From: Mucilaginibacter conchicola
GTDB taxonomy: Bacteria > Bacteroidota > Bacteroidia > Sphingobacteriales > Sphingobacteriaceae
Direction of reading: 5' to 3'
Length of the DNA: 64,000 nt
NCBI RefSeq assembly: GCF_003432115.1
Contig: NZ_QWDC01000001.1
Location: 62,001 to 126,000, forward strand
Part shown: positions 8,038 through 17,917 of the stretch, one piece after another
Numbering within the stretch: position 1 is the first letter of the stretch
Layout of the letters: every line of letters starts with the position of its first letter
Translations under genes and position numbers: made by a program
Notes under the pieces: generated by a model
What the model was told of the DNA's origin: nothing
The model's input: only the letters and a program-made list of their open reading frames with translations
Database searches by the model: none

Positions 8038-9003
8038 ATGAACAAAAAAATAGTAAGCTACCTGAGTGTGTTGCTGATGACTTTTGCAGGAGCAGCAAAC
8101 GCCCAAAAAACAAAAACACCAAATACAACAAACATGAAAAATAACCAGGTTCATTTCAATTACATCAAAGCCAATGGTATAAACGTTTTTTACCGCGAAG
8201 CAGGCCCAAAAGATGCTCCGGTAATATTGCTGCTGCACGGTTATCCAACATCATCATTTATGTACAGGAACCTTATTCCTTTGCTTAGCGAAAAATACCA
8301 TGTAATAGCGCCCGATCTGCCAGGGTTTGGCTATACCGATATGCCCGCTGCCGATAAATTCAGCTATACGTTTGAGAATTTCACCAAAACCATGCAGGAC
8401 TTTATTGACCAGTTATCGCTTAAACGCTTTGCTATTTATGTGTTTGATTACGGCGCACCTACAGGCTTCAGGCTGGCACTGGCTAACCCTGAGAAGATAA
8501 CCGGTATTATCTCGCAAAATGGCAATGCTTATGATGAAGGCCTTAGCGATGGCTGGAACCCCATTCGCAAGTATTGGGAAAACCCGACTAAAGAGAATAG
8601 GGAAGCCCTGCACGAGGTAGTGACCATGAAGATAACCCGCTGGCAATACGAGCACGGTGTAGCCGATAAAACCCTGATAGCACCTGAGACTTATACTTTA
8701 GACCAACACTTTCTTGACCGCCCTGGCGCTGCGGAGATCCAACTGGATATTTTGCGCGATTACCGAACTAATGTATCGCTATATCCTAAATTTCATGAAT
8801 ACTTCAGGCAGTACAAGCCAAAGCTACTGGCGGTTTGGGGAGATAAAGATCCTTACTTTTTACCGGCTGGTGCACAGGCGTACAAAAAGGATATACCTGA
8901 CGCTAAAGTGGTTTTGTATGATACCGGCCACTTTGCTTTAGAAACACATTGCGAGGAAATAGCCGCTGAAATTATGGCGTTTATGGCAACGTTGCCTAAG
9001 TAA
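8038..9003 (+). CDS. Secreted alpha/beta hydrolase of the epoxide hydrolase/haloalkane dehalogenase type
   Basis: ATG 8038 is used (MNKKIVSYLSVLLMTFAGAA); a longer frame from a TTG at 8014 is less likely. The first ~24 residues form a signal peptide cleaved near ANAQ. The mature domain has the oxyanion motif LLLHGYPTSS, then APDLPGFGYTD. The nucleophile position reads VFDYGAPTG, with Asp instead of Ser, and the catalytic His is in YDTGHFALETH. An Asp nucleophile is the mark of epoxide hydrolases and haloalkane dehalogenases. Substrate is unknown. The divergent LysR gene probably regulates it. A strong bidirectional terminator follows. Confidence 0.83.
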   Translation: MNKKIVSYLSVLLMTFAGAANAQKTKTPNTTNMKNNQVHFNYIKANGINVFYREAGPKDAPVILLLHGYPTSSFMYRNLIPLLSEKYHVIAPDLPGFGYTDMPAADKFSYTFENFTKTMQDFIDQLSLKRFAIYVFDYGAPTGFRLALANPEKITGIISQNGNAYDEGLSDGWNPIRKYWENPTKENREALHEVVTMKITRWQYEHGVADKTLIAPETYTLDQHFLDRPGAAEIQLDILRDYRTNVSLYPKFHEYFRQYKPKLLAVWGDKDPYFLPAGAQAYKKDIPDAKVVLYDTGHFALETHCEEIAAEIMAFMATLPK

Positions 9004-9015
9004 TAGTTTAAATTA

Positions 9016-9046
9016 AAAAGGCTTCGGTACTATCCCGAAGCCTTTT
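9016..9046. terminator. Bidirectional terminator between the hydrolase and AraC genes
   Basis: A perfect 12-bp stem (9016-9027 with 9035-9046) has an A-run on the left and a T-run on the right, so it can serve both convergent genes. Confidence 0.88.
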
Positions 9047-9855
9047 TATATCGCCCTGGTAGGCGCGTTACCATATTGTTTTTTATAAGCGTGAGAAAAG
9101 TGCGAAAGCGTTTCAAAGCCCAGATCAAGGTAAATGGCTGATGGCTTTTGTTGTTTGTGTTCTATCAAATGTTTGGCTTCGGCCAGGCGGCGTTGCTGCA
9201 GCCATTGGTGTGGTGCCATGCCAAAGGTTTTGCTGAAATCGCGTTTAAAACCGGCAAGGCTTCGGCCCGTTAGTTGGGCAAACTTTTCAATGGGCAGGTT
9301 AAAGTGGAAATGGCTGGCCATAAAAGTTTCCAGATCTATCTTATGCGGTGCCGAAAAATCAAACAGCAAATTCTTTAGCTGTGGCATAGCGTGCAACAAG
9401 AGTTTAACCGCCTCGCGCACTTTAAGTACACCCATTTCCTGCGTTATGGTATCTGCCGGACTATGCACGTATGGGACGATTGATTGGAAAAATCCTTTCA
9501 GGTATTCGTTTGGTGTGATGAGGATGTTTCGCTCGCCGTTATGCTTTTCTTTTATATCTATCTGCTCTTCAAGGGCTATTTTTCTCAATATCTCTTCCTG
9601 CAGGGTAATAATGATGGTTTGGTAAGGTTCATCATCCAGAGGCGTTTTGTTGATCTGTGCCAGCTGGTTTTTGCCTATCAGCAGCATCTGGCCTTTTTGC
9701 ATGGTAACCTGCTGGTGAGCAGTTTCCAGGCTAAATAGCCCGGAAACCTGCATTACCAGTGTGTTATGTTTCAGGAATCCTACCTTATCCTTGCGCTTGG
9801 CAGAAAGGTAAGAGTAGAATACAATGCCCGGAATTATCTCGGTAGGGTTAACCAT
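9046..9855 (-). CDS. AraC-family transcriptional regulator
   Basis: This 269-residue protein has an N-terminal cupin-like sensing half and a C-terminal AraC helix-turn-helix pair. The second half starts near FNLPIEKFAQLTGRSLAGF and ends with FETLSHFSHAYKKQYGNAPT. It lies 22 bp downstream of the aldo/keto reductase gene on the same strand, so the two are probably co-transcribed and the reductase is its most likely target. Its stop codon sits at the base of the bidirectional terminator stem. Confidence 0.87.
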   Translation of the reverse strand: MVNPTEIIPGIVFYSYLSAKRKDKVGFLKHNTLVMQVSGLFSLETAHQQVTMQKGQMLLIGKNQLAQINKTPLDDEPYQTIIITLQEEILRKIALEEQIDIKEKHNGERNILITPNEYLKGFFQSIVPYVHSPADTITQEMGVLKVREAVKLLLHAMPQLKNLLFDFSAPHKIDLETFMASHFHFNLPIEKFAQLTGRSLAGFKRDFSKTFGMAPHQWLQQRRLAEAKHLIEHKQQKPSAIYLDLGFETLSHFSHAYKKQYGNAPTRAI

Positions 9856-9877
9856 GCGCTAAATATATAAAATTGAC

Positions 9878-10849
9878 TTAGCGTTGCAGATAAGTACCGC
9901 CAACAATAGCACCAGGCGCAAAGTGTGTGTTCAATAAATTCATTTCTTCGGCAGAGAATACAATTTCCATTGCGGCGGTATTCTCCGGCAGGCGGCTTCT
10001 GCGGCTCATGCTCACCAGCGGCATAATGTGCTCTCCCTGTTGGTTTACCCAGGCAATAGCCAGTTGGGTAGGGGTAACGCCTTTATCGTTTGCCATTTGT
10101 TTCAGCAGTTCAACTTTCTCCAGGTTTTTGATGAGGTTAACTCCCTGGAAACGCGGGAAATGGTTCTGATAAGCATCAGCAGCAAGGGGCGCTGTCATGG
10201 TGCCGGTCAATAAACCCTCGGCAGTGTTGGCAAAGGCTACTACAGCTATGCTTAATTCTTTGGCTACTGGCAACAGTTCGGCTTCTATCTGGCGGTCGGC
10301 TAACGAATAACCTATTTCTAATGCTGATATAGGGTGAACATTATTAGCCTCACGTAATTGTGCAGGCGTAATTTCAGATACACCAATGTGGCGCACTTTG
10401 CCTTCTTTCACCAGATCCGCCACGGTGCCAATGATATCCGCAACCGGTACGCTGCCATCCATGCGGCAGGGCTGGTAAAGATCAATAAACTCTGTACCCA
10501 AGCGTACCAATGAATAGTTGATGAAATTCTTAATCGCCACCGGGCGAAAATCCATCCCGATAAATTGCCCGTTATGAACCATACCGCCAAATTTTACGCT
10601 GATGAAGGCGTCGTCTCTGCGGCCTTTAATGGCTTTGCCTACCAATAACTCGTTATGGCCTGCGCCGTAAAAATCGCCGGTATTTAAGAAATTGATGCCG
10701 CTGTCTAAAGCCGCCTGTATGGTGGCAATGCTTTCGGTCTCGTCACCAGCTTTGCTTCCCCAAACAGAAGACATGCGCATACAGCCTAAACCAAGTTTTG
10801 AAACCAGCGGCCCGTTATTTCCTAATTGTATCTTTTTAATTGCTGTCAT
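9878..10849 (-). CDS. Aldo/keto reductase
   Basis: The start is placed at ATG 10849 (MTAIKKIQLGNNGP), because the 23 residues of the longer frame do not fit the family. The 323-residue product is an NADP-dependent TIM-barrel reductase of the YajO/Tas type: GLGCMRMS near the N terminus, NTGDFYGAGHNELLVGKAI with the catalytic Asp and Tyr, VKFGG with the Lys, and IDLYQPCRMD further on. The last motif reads QPCRMD where the family more often has QxHRxD, so the usual His is Cys here. Two nucleotides beyond -33/-7 spacing, CATCTTTG upstream on the minus strand is a possible -7 box. It probably forms an operon with the AraC gene. Confidence 0.87.
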   Translation of the reverse strand: MTAIKKIQLGNNGPLVSKLGLGCMRMSSVWGSKAGDETESIATIQAALDSGINFLNTGDFYGAGHNELLVGKAIKGRRDDAFISVKFGGMVHNGQFIGMDFRPVAIKNFINYSLVRLGTEFIDLYQPCRMDGSVPVADIIGTVADLVKEGKVRHIGVSEITPAQLREANNVHPISALEIGYSLADRQIEAELLPVAKELSIAVVAFANTAEGLLTGTMTAPLAADAYQNHFPRFQGVNLIKNLEKVELLKQMANDKGVTPTQLAIAWVNQQGEHIMPLVSMSRRSRLPENTAAMEIVFSAEEMNLLNTHFAPGAIVGGTYLQR

Positions 10850-11058
10850 TTTCTTTGTTTTGTTTTGATATACAAAGATGCAGCCAATGTAAATGATCAA
10901 ATGTCGTGTACTGCTCAAAATGCTTGCTTGTGAGGCTCGCAGTATTCTCCATCTTTATAAAGCCTAAAGCACTGAAGGGAATTTGGGGATAATAGACCTT
11001 TTAATTCAACCGTTAGATAAATATCTAATTAATATAAGATTATTATCTTGTGGCTGTT

Positions 11059-14000
11059 ATGGAGAACCTAAAGCTATCACCTTCTTCCGTTGAATTTACT
11101 TACAACCCTGTTATCAATTTTGCGCTTCAGCAAAATTATGTGCCGGCTATTCGCGAACTGGTTATCAGTAATCCTTTTGAAACCGACATTGCCGGATTAA
11201 CCATCAGCGTAAAACCTGAGCCTGAGTTTGCTGCCAGTTGGACAGAACAAATAGGCCTTATACAAACGGGCGCATCGGTTACCCTGCGACCTTCCATTAA
11301 TCCGTCCACAAAGTTTTTGGGTGACCTTACCGAAAAGCTGACGGCGAACTATACTGTTACCATTAACAGGGGCGATGATGTGCTGTATACCGGCAACTAC
11401 CCGGTGAATCTGTTAGCGTTTGACCAGTGGAATGGGGTAGGCTTGATGCCCGAGATGCTTGCTGCCTTCTCTACGCCAAACCATCCGCAAATTGCCGGTG
11501 TGATACGCACCGCGGCCGGCATTTTAGGTAAGTGGACAGGCAACCCATCTTTTGATGAGTACCAAAGCAAAGAGCCGGATAGGGTGCGTAAACAAATGGC
11601 CGCCATATATGAAGCCATAGCTCAGCTGCAGCTTATATATTGTTCTGTACCTGCAAGTTTTGAAGAAACTGGTCAGCGTGTTCGCCTGGCCGATACCATA
11701 TTTAGCCAAAAGCTGGCCAACTGTCTCGATATGAGTTTGCTGTATGCCGCCTGTCTTGAGGCGGTGGGCATCAGGCCTTTGCTTATCATTACTAAAGGGC
11801 ATGCCTTTACCGGTGCCTGGCTTACCGATGATTCGTTTGCTGATGCCGTTAATGACGACCCCTCGCTGATCACCAAACGCATGGCCGAAGGGATAAACGA
11901 TATTGTGGTACTTGAGGCAACGTGTATGAATGCCGGTCAGCAAAGCAGCTTTGATGATGCTGTGCGCTCGGGCGAGCAAAAGATGCGAAACACCGACGAG
12001 TTTATTCTTTTTATAGATGTTAAACGTGCCCGTTTTGGTGCAGTGAGGCCTTTGCCGTTGCGCATTGCCACCGCACACGGCTGGGAAATTGCCGAACCTG
12101 AACTGAGTACCAGAGAAGCCATATCACCTGAGGATGTTATTAAAGGGCAGAAACTGGTAGAGGTTAGTCATATCGACATTTCCAAACAACGGTTGTGGGA
12201 ACGTAAACTACTTGATCTTACGCTTAGGAACAGCCTGCTCAACATCCGTATCACCAAAAGCGTGATCCAGTTTATGACGGTGAACGCCGGTAAACTGGAA
12301 GATGCCCTGGCGGATGGGAAAGAGTTTCAAATATTAGGCAAACCATCTGACTGGGATAATGCCGTGCGCGATAGTGGCTTATATCAAACACTTCACCAAA
12401 GCGATCCTGTTGCTAACCTGATAGAGCATGAACTTTCGCAAAAACGACTGAGGGCATACCTGCCTGATAATGACTTGAACGATAGCCTTACCAGCCTGTA
12501 CCGTTCATCGCGCGTATCTATTGAGGAGAATGGTGCTAACACACTTTATATTGCCCTCGGCTTATTAAAATGGTATGAAACGGATGCCAGCCAGCGCCCG
12601 CGTTATGCGCCTATATTGCTGCTGCCGGTAGAGATTGTTCGAAAATCGGCACAGCGAGGTTTTGTGATCCGCAGCCGCGAGGAAGAAACCATGATGAACA
12701 TTACCTTGCTGGAGATGCTTCGCCAGGATTTTGGCCTTACCATAGGTGGTTTGGATACATTGCCGCGCGATGAAAGCGGGGTGGATGTAAAGCTGATATT
12801 CAATATAGTTAGGCAGGCCATCATGTCGCGCCCGCGCTGGGATGTTGAGGAACAGGTACTTGCCGGAAACTTCTCGTTTAGTAAGTTTATTCTCTGGAAC
12901 GATATTCATAACAACGCCGATAAACTCGCTAAAAATAAAGTAGTTGCCAGCCTTATATCAGGTAAACTGGAATGGGATGCCACAGATAGCATTGCACCCG
13001 ATGCCATTAATGATGAAAAGCTGCACCCTGCAAAAGTGGCGCTGCCTATCAGCACCGATTCATCCCAACTGGAAGCCATCCTTAGCTCGGGCGAGGGCCG
13101 TAGCTTTGTGTTGCACGGCCCGCCGGGTACAGGTAAGTCGCAAACCATTACCAATATTATAGCCAATGCGCTTTACGCAGGTAAACGCGTGCTGTTTGTA
13201 GCAGCAAAAAAAGCGGCGCTTGATGTGGTGGAGAACCGTTTAGAGTCTATCGGTATAGGTTCTTTCTGTTTAGAGCTGCATTCAAACAAAGCCAAAAAGA
13301 CAACAGTATTAGAGCAGTTAAAAGCAGCTACCGAAGTTGCCCGCCATGCCCCGCCCGGCCGGTATACCGAAGATGCCGAACGCCTGTTTAACCTGCGTAA
13401 CGAACTTAATGGTTATGTAAGCCTCTTACACCAGCGTTATCCCTTTGGTTATTCCTTGTTTGAGCTGATAACGGCTTACGGCAACATCAAGGAAGATAGC
13501 AAGGTATCTTTCCCTCTGGATGCCTTTGAAAGCCTCACCACGCAGCAAGTTACCAACTGGCGCGATATTGCAGAAGATGTTGAGGCAGCAGGCAAACAAA
13601 TAAGCAAACCCAACGGCCACGCTTTGGCCGCCATAAATATTGAAAGCTATTCGCCGGTGATGCAGCAGCAGGGTGCCGAGCTTATCCTGCGCCTACAGGC
13701 CCTGCTTTCGCAATTGCGCGATCAGTCTGATATCACAGCCGATCTGCTTAAACTAAGTCAGGGGGTGAAAACTATTGAACAGGAGCAGGCACTGGCCCAA
13801 TTAACACAAGCGCTTATCCAGCTGCCCGATGTGCCTGCCAGTTTATTACAGGCTGATAGCTTTGAACAAACCCTTGCAGGTTTAACAGGCCTTGCCGAAC
13901 ATGGCATTAAACGTAATGCTTTAAGAGATGGGTTGCTGCAAGGCTATCGTAAAGAAATACTCTCTTTCTCCGCAGAGACCACGTTAAGCAAATGGCAGAT

Positions 14001-16902
14001 AGATGAAGGGAAATGGTTTCTGCCGCGCTGGCTGGGCCATCGCAGTATAGCGAAATCATTAAGGGCAATATCGGTAAGCGGACAGGTTGATAAAGACAGC
14101 ATAGTGCCTGTATTATCTGACATTATTAATTACCAGGAAGAGCAGGCCATTATTGATAAGGCAAATCATCTGCCGCAATTATTAGGTTTTCTGTGGAAGA
14201 ACGGCGAACCCGACTGGCAGCAGCTCATTTTAGCCTGCGAAAAGCTGATCACTATAAGCCGTGCAGCATCGGCGCTAATTGGCACAAGCAACGCTGCTGC
14301 TTGGCGCCGTGCTTTAGCAGCTGAGTTTAGTGAAGGCAGCAAGGCCTATACTCACGAACATGAGCAGGTTTTACAACAATACCTCGAAACAGAGGAGCAA
14401 ACCCGCAATACCATGGCCGCGCTGGCCGATGTGCTAACTGTAGATTTTGCACAGCTAAGCACCGCCGGTAGTAACTGGAAAGAAGCGGTAAGTAATGTTA
14501 TCGCCGGCTGGCAGAACAATCTTATTCAACTGCCCGATTGGTATAACTGGCTAACTGCCAAACGCAAAGCAATGCTTAACGGTTTGGCTACTTTAATATC
14601 TGCTTACGAACAAAACCTTGTGCCTACAGGTAAGGTGGTTCAGCATTTTTTGAAGGGATTTTATCAATCTGCCGCAGGGTATATTTTAACAAAGAACCCG
14701 CAGTTAGCTACATTTAACGGTGAGCTGTTTGAAGATAAGATCCGTAAATTCAAAGAGATAAGCACTGCCTTTGAGACCTTAACCCGACAGGAATTGTACG
14801 CACGCCTTGCCGCTAACATCCCGTCGTTTGTGCAGGAAGCTTCGCAAAGCTCTGAGATAGGGATGCTGCAGCGTGCTATCCGCAATAACGGCAGGGCGAT
14901 GTCTATCCGCAAGATATTTGATTCAGTTCCTAACCTGCTACCGCGGTTGGCACCTTGCATGCTTATGAGCCCTATATCTGTTGCGCAGTATTTTGATGCC
15001 GATAGCCCTAAATTCGACCTCGTGATATTTGACGAGGCATCACAAATGCCAACCTGCGAGGCCGTAGGTGCCATAGCTCGTGGTACTAACGTTATTGTTG
15101 TAGGCGATCCTAAACAAATGCCGCCTACCAGTTTCTTCAGCACCAACAATATTGATGAAGATAATATTGATAAGGAAGATCTGGAAAGTATTCTTGATGA
15201 TTGCCTGGCGCTATCAATGCCATCAAAACACCTACTATGGCATTACCGCAGTAAGCACGAGAGTTTGATAGCCTTTAGTAATGCTAAATATTACGATAAC
15301 AAGCTGCTCACTTTCCCGTCAACAGATGATATTACCAGCAAGGTTAAACATGTTGCGGTTGAAGGTTTTTATGATAAAGGTAAAACCCGCACCAATCTCG
15401 CCGAAGCAAAAGCTATTGTTAACGAAGTGGTGCGCCGCCTGTCAGATCCTAAACTGGCGCGCTTTAGCATGGGTATAGTTACTTTCAGTTCGGTGCAGCA
15501 ATTATTAGTTGATGACCTGCTGAACGATGTATTTAAGCTGAGACCCGATCTGGAAAAGCTGGCGCTTGAAGCTGCTGAACCCTTATTCATCAAAAACCTG
15601 GAGAATGTACAGGGTGATGAACGCGATGTGATCCTGTTCTCGATATGTTATGGTCCGGATGGCAACGGTAAATCAACCCTTAATTTTGGCCCTATTAACC
15701 GCGAGGGTGGCTGGCGAAGGCTTAATGTGGCCGTATCAAGGGCTCGTTACGAGATGATGGTGTTCTCAACTTTGCGCTCAGATCAGATTGATCTTAACCG
15801 TACGGCATCAGAGGGTGTGGCCGGTTTAAAAGCTTTCCTGGCGTATGCCGAGAAAGGTCGTACCGCACTGCCATACAGGCCAAAAATATCGGTTGGTACG
15901 CATGGTGCATTTGAGCAGCAGATAGCTGAGCAATTAGAGAAAGAGGGCTACACCGTGCATACGCAGATAGGTTGCTCAGATTATAAGATAGACCTTGCGG
16001 TAGTTGATCCTGAGGACAGCGAACGTTATATCCTCGGCCTGCTAACCGATGGTAACAATTACTTTGAAGCCCGCACATCCCGCGACCGCGAAATAGTACA
16101 AACGGATGTATTGCGTGCGCTTGGCTGGCAAATTCATAAAGTATGGGCAACCGAATGGTGGACACGCCCCGAGAAAGTGCTCGCGGGTATCATAAAAGCT
16201 ATTGACGCTGCACGCATAAAAAAACAAGAAATAGTTGTTGAAACACCGCCTGCACCGGTACAAACGTTAACGCCAATAGAGGTGCCGCTTGCCACTGCTA
16301 CAGCACCCGCGCAATCGCCTGTTAGTATCAGCAAAGGCGTGCCTTATGAAATTCATCAGCCGGAGCCGCAGCAAACCCAATCTGCCGATGACATTTTTTA
16401 TCCGCAGAATGTAGCAAGGATAAAGGCGCAGATATTTAATATACTTGAGGTTGAAGCACCAATCAGTCGCGATTTGCTTGGTAAACGCATTTTGGGTGCA
16501 TGGGGTATAGGTCGCATGGGATCGCGCGTGGGCGCGCACCTTAATCAGGTTTACGAGAAGATGAACCTGAGGCAGGAAGGTGCAGGTTACAATGTGTTTT
16601 TCTGGAAAGGCGGACAACAGCCTGAAGATTACCGTATTTTCAGGATAGCTACAAATGAAGCACAGATACGTTCTGCTGAAGACTTGCCGCCTGAGGAGAT
16701 AGCCAACGGTATCACCGAGATACTAAAGAACCAGATAAGCCTGCCCACTGCCGATCTGATACGCGAAGGGGCAAAACTGTTTGGTTATGCGCGTACAGGT
16801 TCAAATGTTGAACAAGCCATGCTGGCCGGTATCCGTAAGGCTATTGAAAGGGGCGAGGTATCAGAAGAAGGAGATAGGATCGTGTACCGCTCTGCGAGAT
16901 AA
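11059..16902 (+). CDS. Giant DUF4011 - SF1 helicase - Vsr-like nuclease - DUF3320 protein (candidate defence protein)
   Basis: ATG 11059 is chosen over GTG 11050, giving 1947 residues. Domains in order: an N-terminal beta-rich region; a transglutaminase-like segment with NCLDMSLLYAACLEAVG (Cys222) and TKGHAFTGAWL (His248); the DUF4011 signature KLLDLTLRNSLLNIR near 380; an SF1 (Upf1/Dna2-like) helicase with Walker A GPPGTGKSQT at 687, Walker B VIFDEASQMP near 1323, GDPKQMPPTSFF and NVAVSRAR near 1555, interrupted by a ~600-residue helical insertion; a PD-(D/E)xK/Vsr-like nuclease at ~1615-1705 (Asp1645 in KIDLAVV); and DUF3320 at ~1780-1940. Proteins of this architecture have been linked to anti-phage defence in large computational and experimental surveys (DUF4011-helicase-Vsr). 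The gene stands alone and no other defence gene is visible near it. Confidence 0.88.
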   Translation: MENLKLSPSSVEFTYNPVINFALQQNYVPAIRELVISNPFETDIAGLTISVKPEPEFAASWTEQIGLIQTGASVTLRPSINPSTKFLGDLTEKLTANYTVTINRGDDVLYTGNYPVNLLAFDQWNGVGLMPEMLAAFSTPNHPQIAGVIRTAAGILGKWTGNPSFDEYQSKEPDRVRKQMAAIYEAIAQLQLIYCSVPASFEETGQRVRLADTIFSQKLANCLDMSLLYAACLEAVGIRPLLIITKGHAFTGAWLTDDSFADAVNDDPSLITKRMAEGINDIVVLEATCMNAGQQSSFDDAVRSGEQKMRNTDEFILFIDVKRARFGAVRPLPLRIATAHGWEIAEPELSTREAISPEDVIKGQKLVEVSHIDISKQRLWERKLLDLTLRNSLLNIRITKSVIQFMTVNAGKLEDALADGKEFQILGKPSDWDNAVRDSGLYQTLHQSDPVANLIEHELSQKRLRAYLPDNDLNDSLTSLYRSSRVSIEENGANTLYIALGLLKWYETDASQRPRYAPILLLPVEIVRKSAQRGFVIRSREEETMMNITLLEMLRQDFGLTIGGLDTLPRDESGVDVKLIFNIVRQAIMSRPRWDVEEQVLAGNFSFSKFILWNDIHNNADKLAKNKVVASLISGKLEWDATDSIAPDAINDEKLHPAKVALPISTDSSQLEAILSSGEGRSFVLHGPPGTGKSQTITNIIANALYAGKRVLFVAAKKAALDVVENRLESIGIGSFCLELHSNKAKKTTVLEQLKAATEVARHAPPGRYTEDAERLFNLRNELNGYVSLLHQRYPFGYSLFELITAYGNIKEDSKVSFPLDAFESLTTQQVTNWRDIAEDVEAAGKQISKPNGHALAAINIESYSPVMQQQGAELILRLQALLSQLRDQSDITADLLKLSQGVKTIEQEQALAQLTQALIQLPDVPASLLQADSFEQTLAGLTGLAEHGIKRNALRDGLLQGYRKEILSFSAETTLSKWQIDEGKWFLPRWLGHRSIAKSLRAISVSGQVDKDSIVPVLSDIINYQEEQAIIDKANHLPQLLGFLWKNGEPDWQQLILACEKLITISRAASALIGTSNAAAWRRALAAEFSEGSKAYTHEHEQVLQQYLETEEQTRNTMAALADVLTVDFAQLSTAGSNWKEAVSNVIAGWQNNLIQLPDWYNWLTAKRKAMLNGLATLISAYEQNLVPTGKVVQHFLKGFYQSAAGYILTKNPQLATFNGELFEDKIRKFKEISTAFETLTRQELYARLAANIPSFVQEASQSSEIGMLQRAIRNNGRAMSIRKIFDSVPNLLPRLAPCMLMSPISVAQYFDADSPKFDLVIFDEASQMPTCEAVGAIARGTNVIVVGDPKQMPPTSFFSTNNIDEDNIDKEDLESILDDCLALSMPSKHLLWHYRSKHESLIAFSNAKYYDNKLLTFPSTDDITSKVKHVAVEGFYDKGKTRTNLAEAKAIVNEVVRRLSDPKLARFSMGIVTFSSVQQLLVDDLLNDVFKLRPDLEKLALEAAEPLFIKNLENVQGDERDVILFSICYGPDGNGKSTLNFGPINREGGWRRLNVAVSRARYEMMVFSTLRSDQIDLNRTASEGVAGLKAFLAYAEKGRTALPYRPKISVGTHGAFEQQIAEQLEKEGYTVHTQIGCSDYKIDLAVVDPEDSERYILGLLTDGNNYFEARTSRDREIVQTDVLRALGWQIHKVWATEWWTRPEKVLAGIIKAIDAARIKKQEIVVETPPAPVQTLTPIEVPLATATAPAQSPVSISKGVPYEIHQPEPQQTQSADDIFYPQNVARIKAQIFNILEVEAPISRDLLGKRILGAWGIGRMGSRVGAHLNQVYEKMNLRQEGAGYNVFFWKGGQQPEDYRIFRIATNEAQIRSAEDLPPEEIANGITEILKNQISLPTADLIREGAKLFGYARTGSNVEQAMLAGIRKAIERGEVSEEGDRIVYRSAR

Positions 16903-16911
16903 GCTGCGATA

Positions 16912-16946
16912 ATAAAGCCTTGGAAATGATTTTTCTGAGGCTTTAT
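16912..16946 (+). terminator. Weak hairpin after the DUF4011 gene
   Basis: ATAAAGCCT (16912-16920) pairs with AGGCTTTAT (16938-16946) around a T-rich 17-nt loop. No T-run follows, so termination is uncertain. Confidence 0.35.
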
Positions 16947-17032
16947 CATAAACCATTGGTACGTTGTTGCTATGCATCACATTGGTAAAATGCTATCTTC
17001 TTGCTATCTTTCACGGTTATTAGATAAGAGCG

Positions 17033-17917
17033 ATGAAAAGAAGGGACGGTTTTGATGGTCAGAAAATGATCAACCTGCCAAAGGATATCTACAAGAAATC
17101 GTTTAACACTAAAACTGATTTCCTGCAGTTGTATGTGGCGCATATTGGCTTTTTCCCTAAGGCATTGGGCCACTATCGCGAATGGCCGAACGGTTGTGAG
17201 GATAATATCATTTTCTATTGCCTGCAGGGCAAAGGCTATTACATTACTGAAGGTAAAAAGCACGAGATGACGGCGAACCAATTCACCATCATCCGCTCTA
17301 CCAATACCCGCCTCCGGTACTGGGCCGACGAGGAAAACCCATGGACTATTTACTGGATCCACTTTAAAAGCGAGAACATGGCTGAGATAAACAAACTGCT
17401 GCAGTTTGATCAGCACCATAGCCCTGTACAGATCCCCTATAACAAAAAGGGGATAGACATTTGGCACAATATCTATAAAACGCTTGAAGACGGTTACAGC
17501 CGCGAGAACCTTTTTAACGCTGCATTTTGCCTTAACTATTTCCTGGCTACGTTTCTTTTCCCAGATAAGCACTTTGAAAAAACACAGGCAGAACATCCGG
17601 ATATGGTAGCTACCACTATCAAATTTATGCGGGCCAACATCGAGAAAAGACTCACCGTTGAGGATATGGCCAAACATAACCAGTTATCGGCCTCACATTT
17701 TTCAACAGTATTCCGCAAGGCTACAGGTATGCCGCCAATTGATTATTTCAATAACCTTAAAATGCAGAAGGCTTGTCAGTTACTTTATACCGATCATTTA
17801 AAAGTACGTGATGTGGCTTTTCAATTAGGTTATGAAGACCCATTTTACTTCTCCCGCATCTTTAAAAAATACATGCAGGTATCGCCCGAGCGTTACAAAC
17901 TGATGCATGCCATGTAA
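17033..17917 (+). CDS. AraC-family regulator of the polysaccharide utilisation locus
   Basis: The protein has 294 residues: an N-terminal cupin-like arabinose-binding domain (NIIFYCLQGKGYYITEGKKH, then WTIYWIHFKS) and a C-terminal AraC DNA-binding domain (IEKRLTVEDMAKHNQLSAS to FYFSRIFKKYMQVSPERY). It lies 388 bp upstream of susC on the same strand. AraC regulators next to SusCD genes usually sense a sugar released from the target glycan and switch on the locus; no hybrid two-component system or ECF/anti-sigma pair is present here to do that job. The sugar ligand cannot be told from sequence. Confidence 0.85.
   Translation: MKRRDGFDGQKMINLPKDIYKKSFNTKTDFLQLYVAHIGFFPKALGHYREWPNGCEDNIIFYCLQGKGYYITEGKKHEMTANQFTIIRSTNTRLRYWADEENPWTIYWIHFKSENMAEINKLLQFDQHHSPVQIPYNKKGIDIWHNIYKTLEDGYSRENLFNAAFCLNYFLATFLFPDKHFEKTQAEHPDMVATTIKFMRANIEKRLTVEDMAKHNQLSASHFSTVFRKATGMPPIDYFNNLKMQKACQLLYTDHLKVRDVAFQLGYEDPFYFSRIFKKYMQVSPERYKLMHAM

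Noticed and set aside
9134..9625. A 163-residue open frame antisense to the AraC gene
   Set aside because: It has no recognisable motif and lies within a clear AraC coding sequence.
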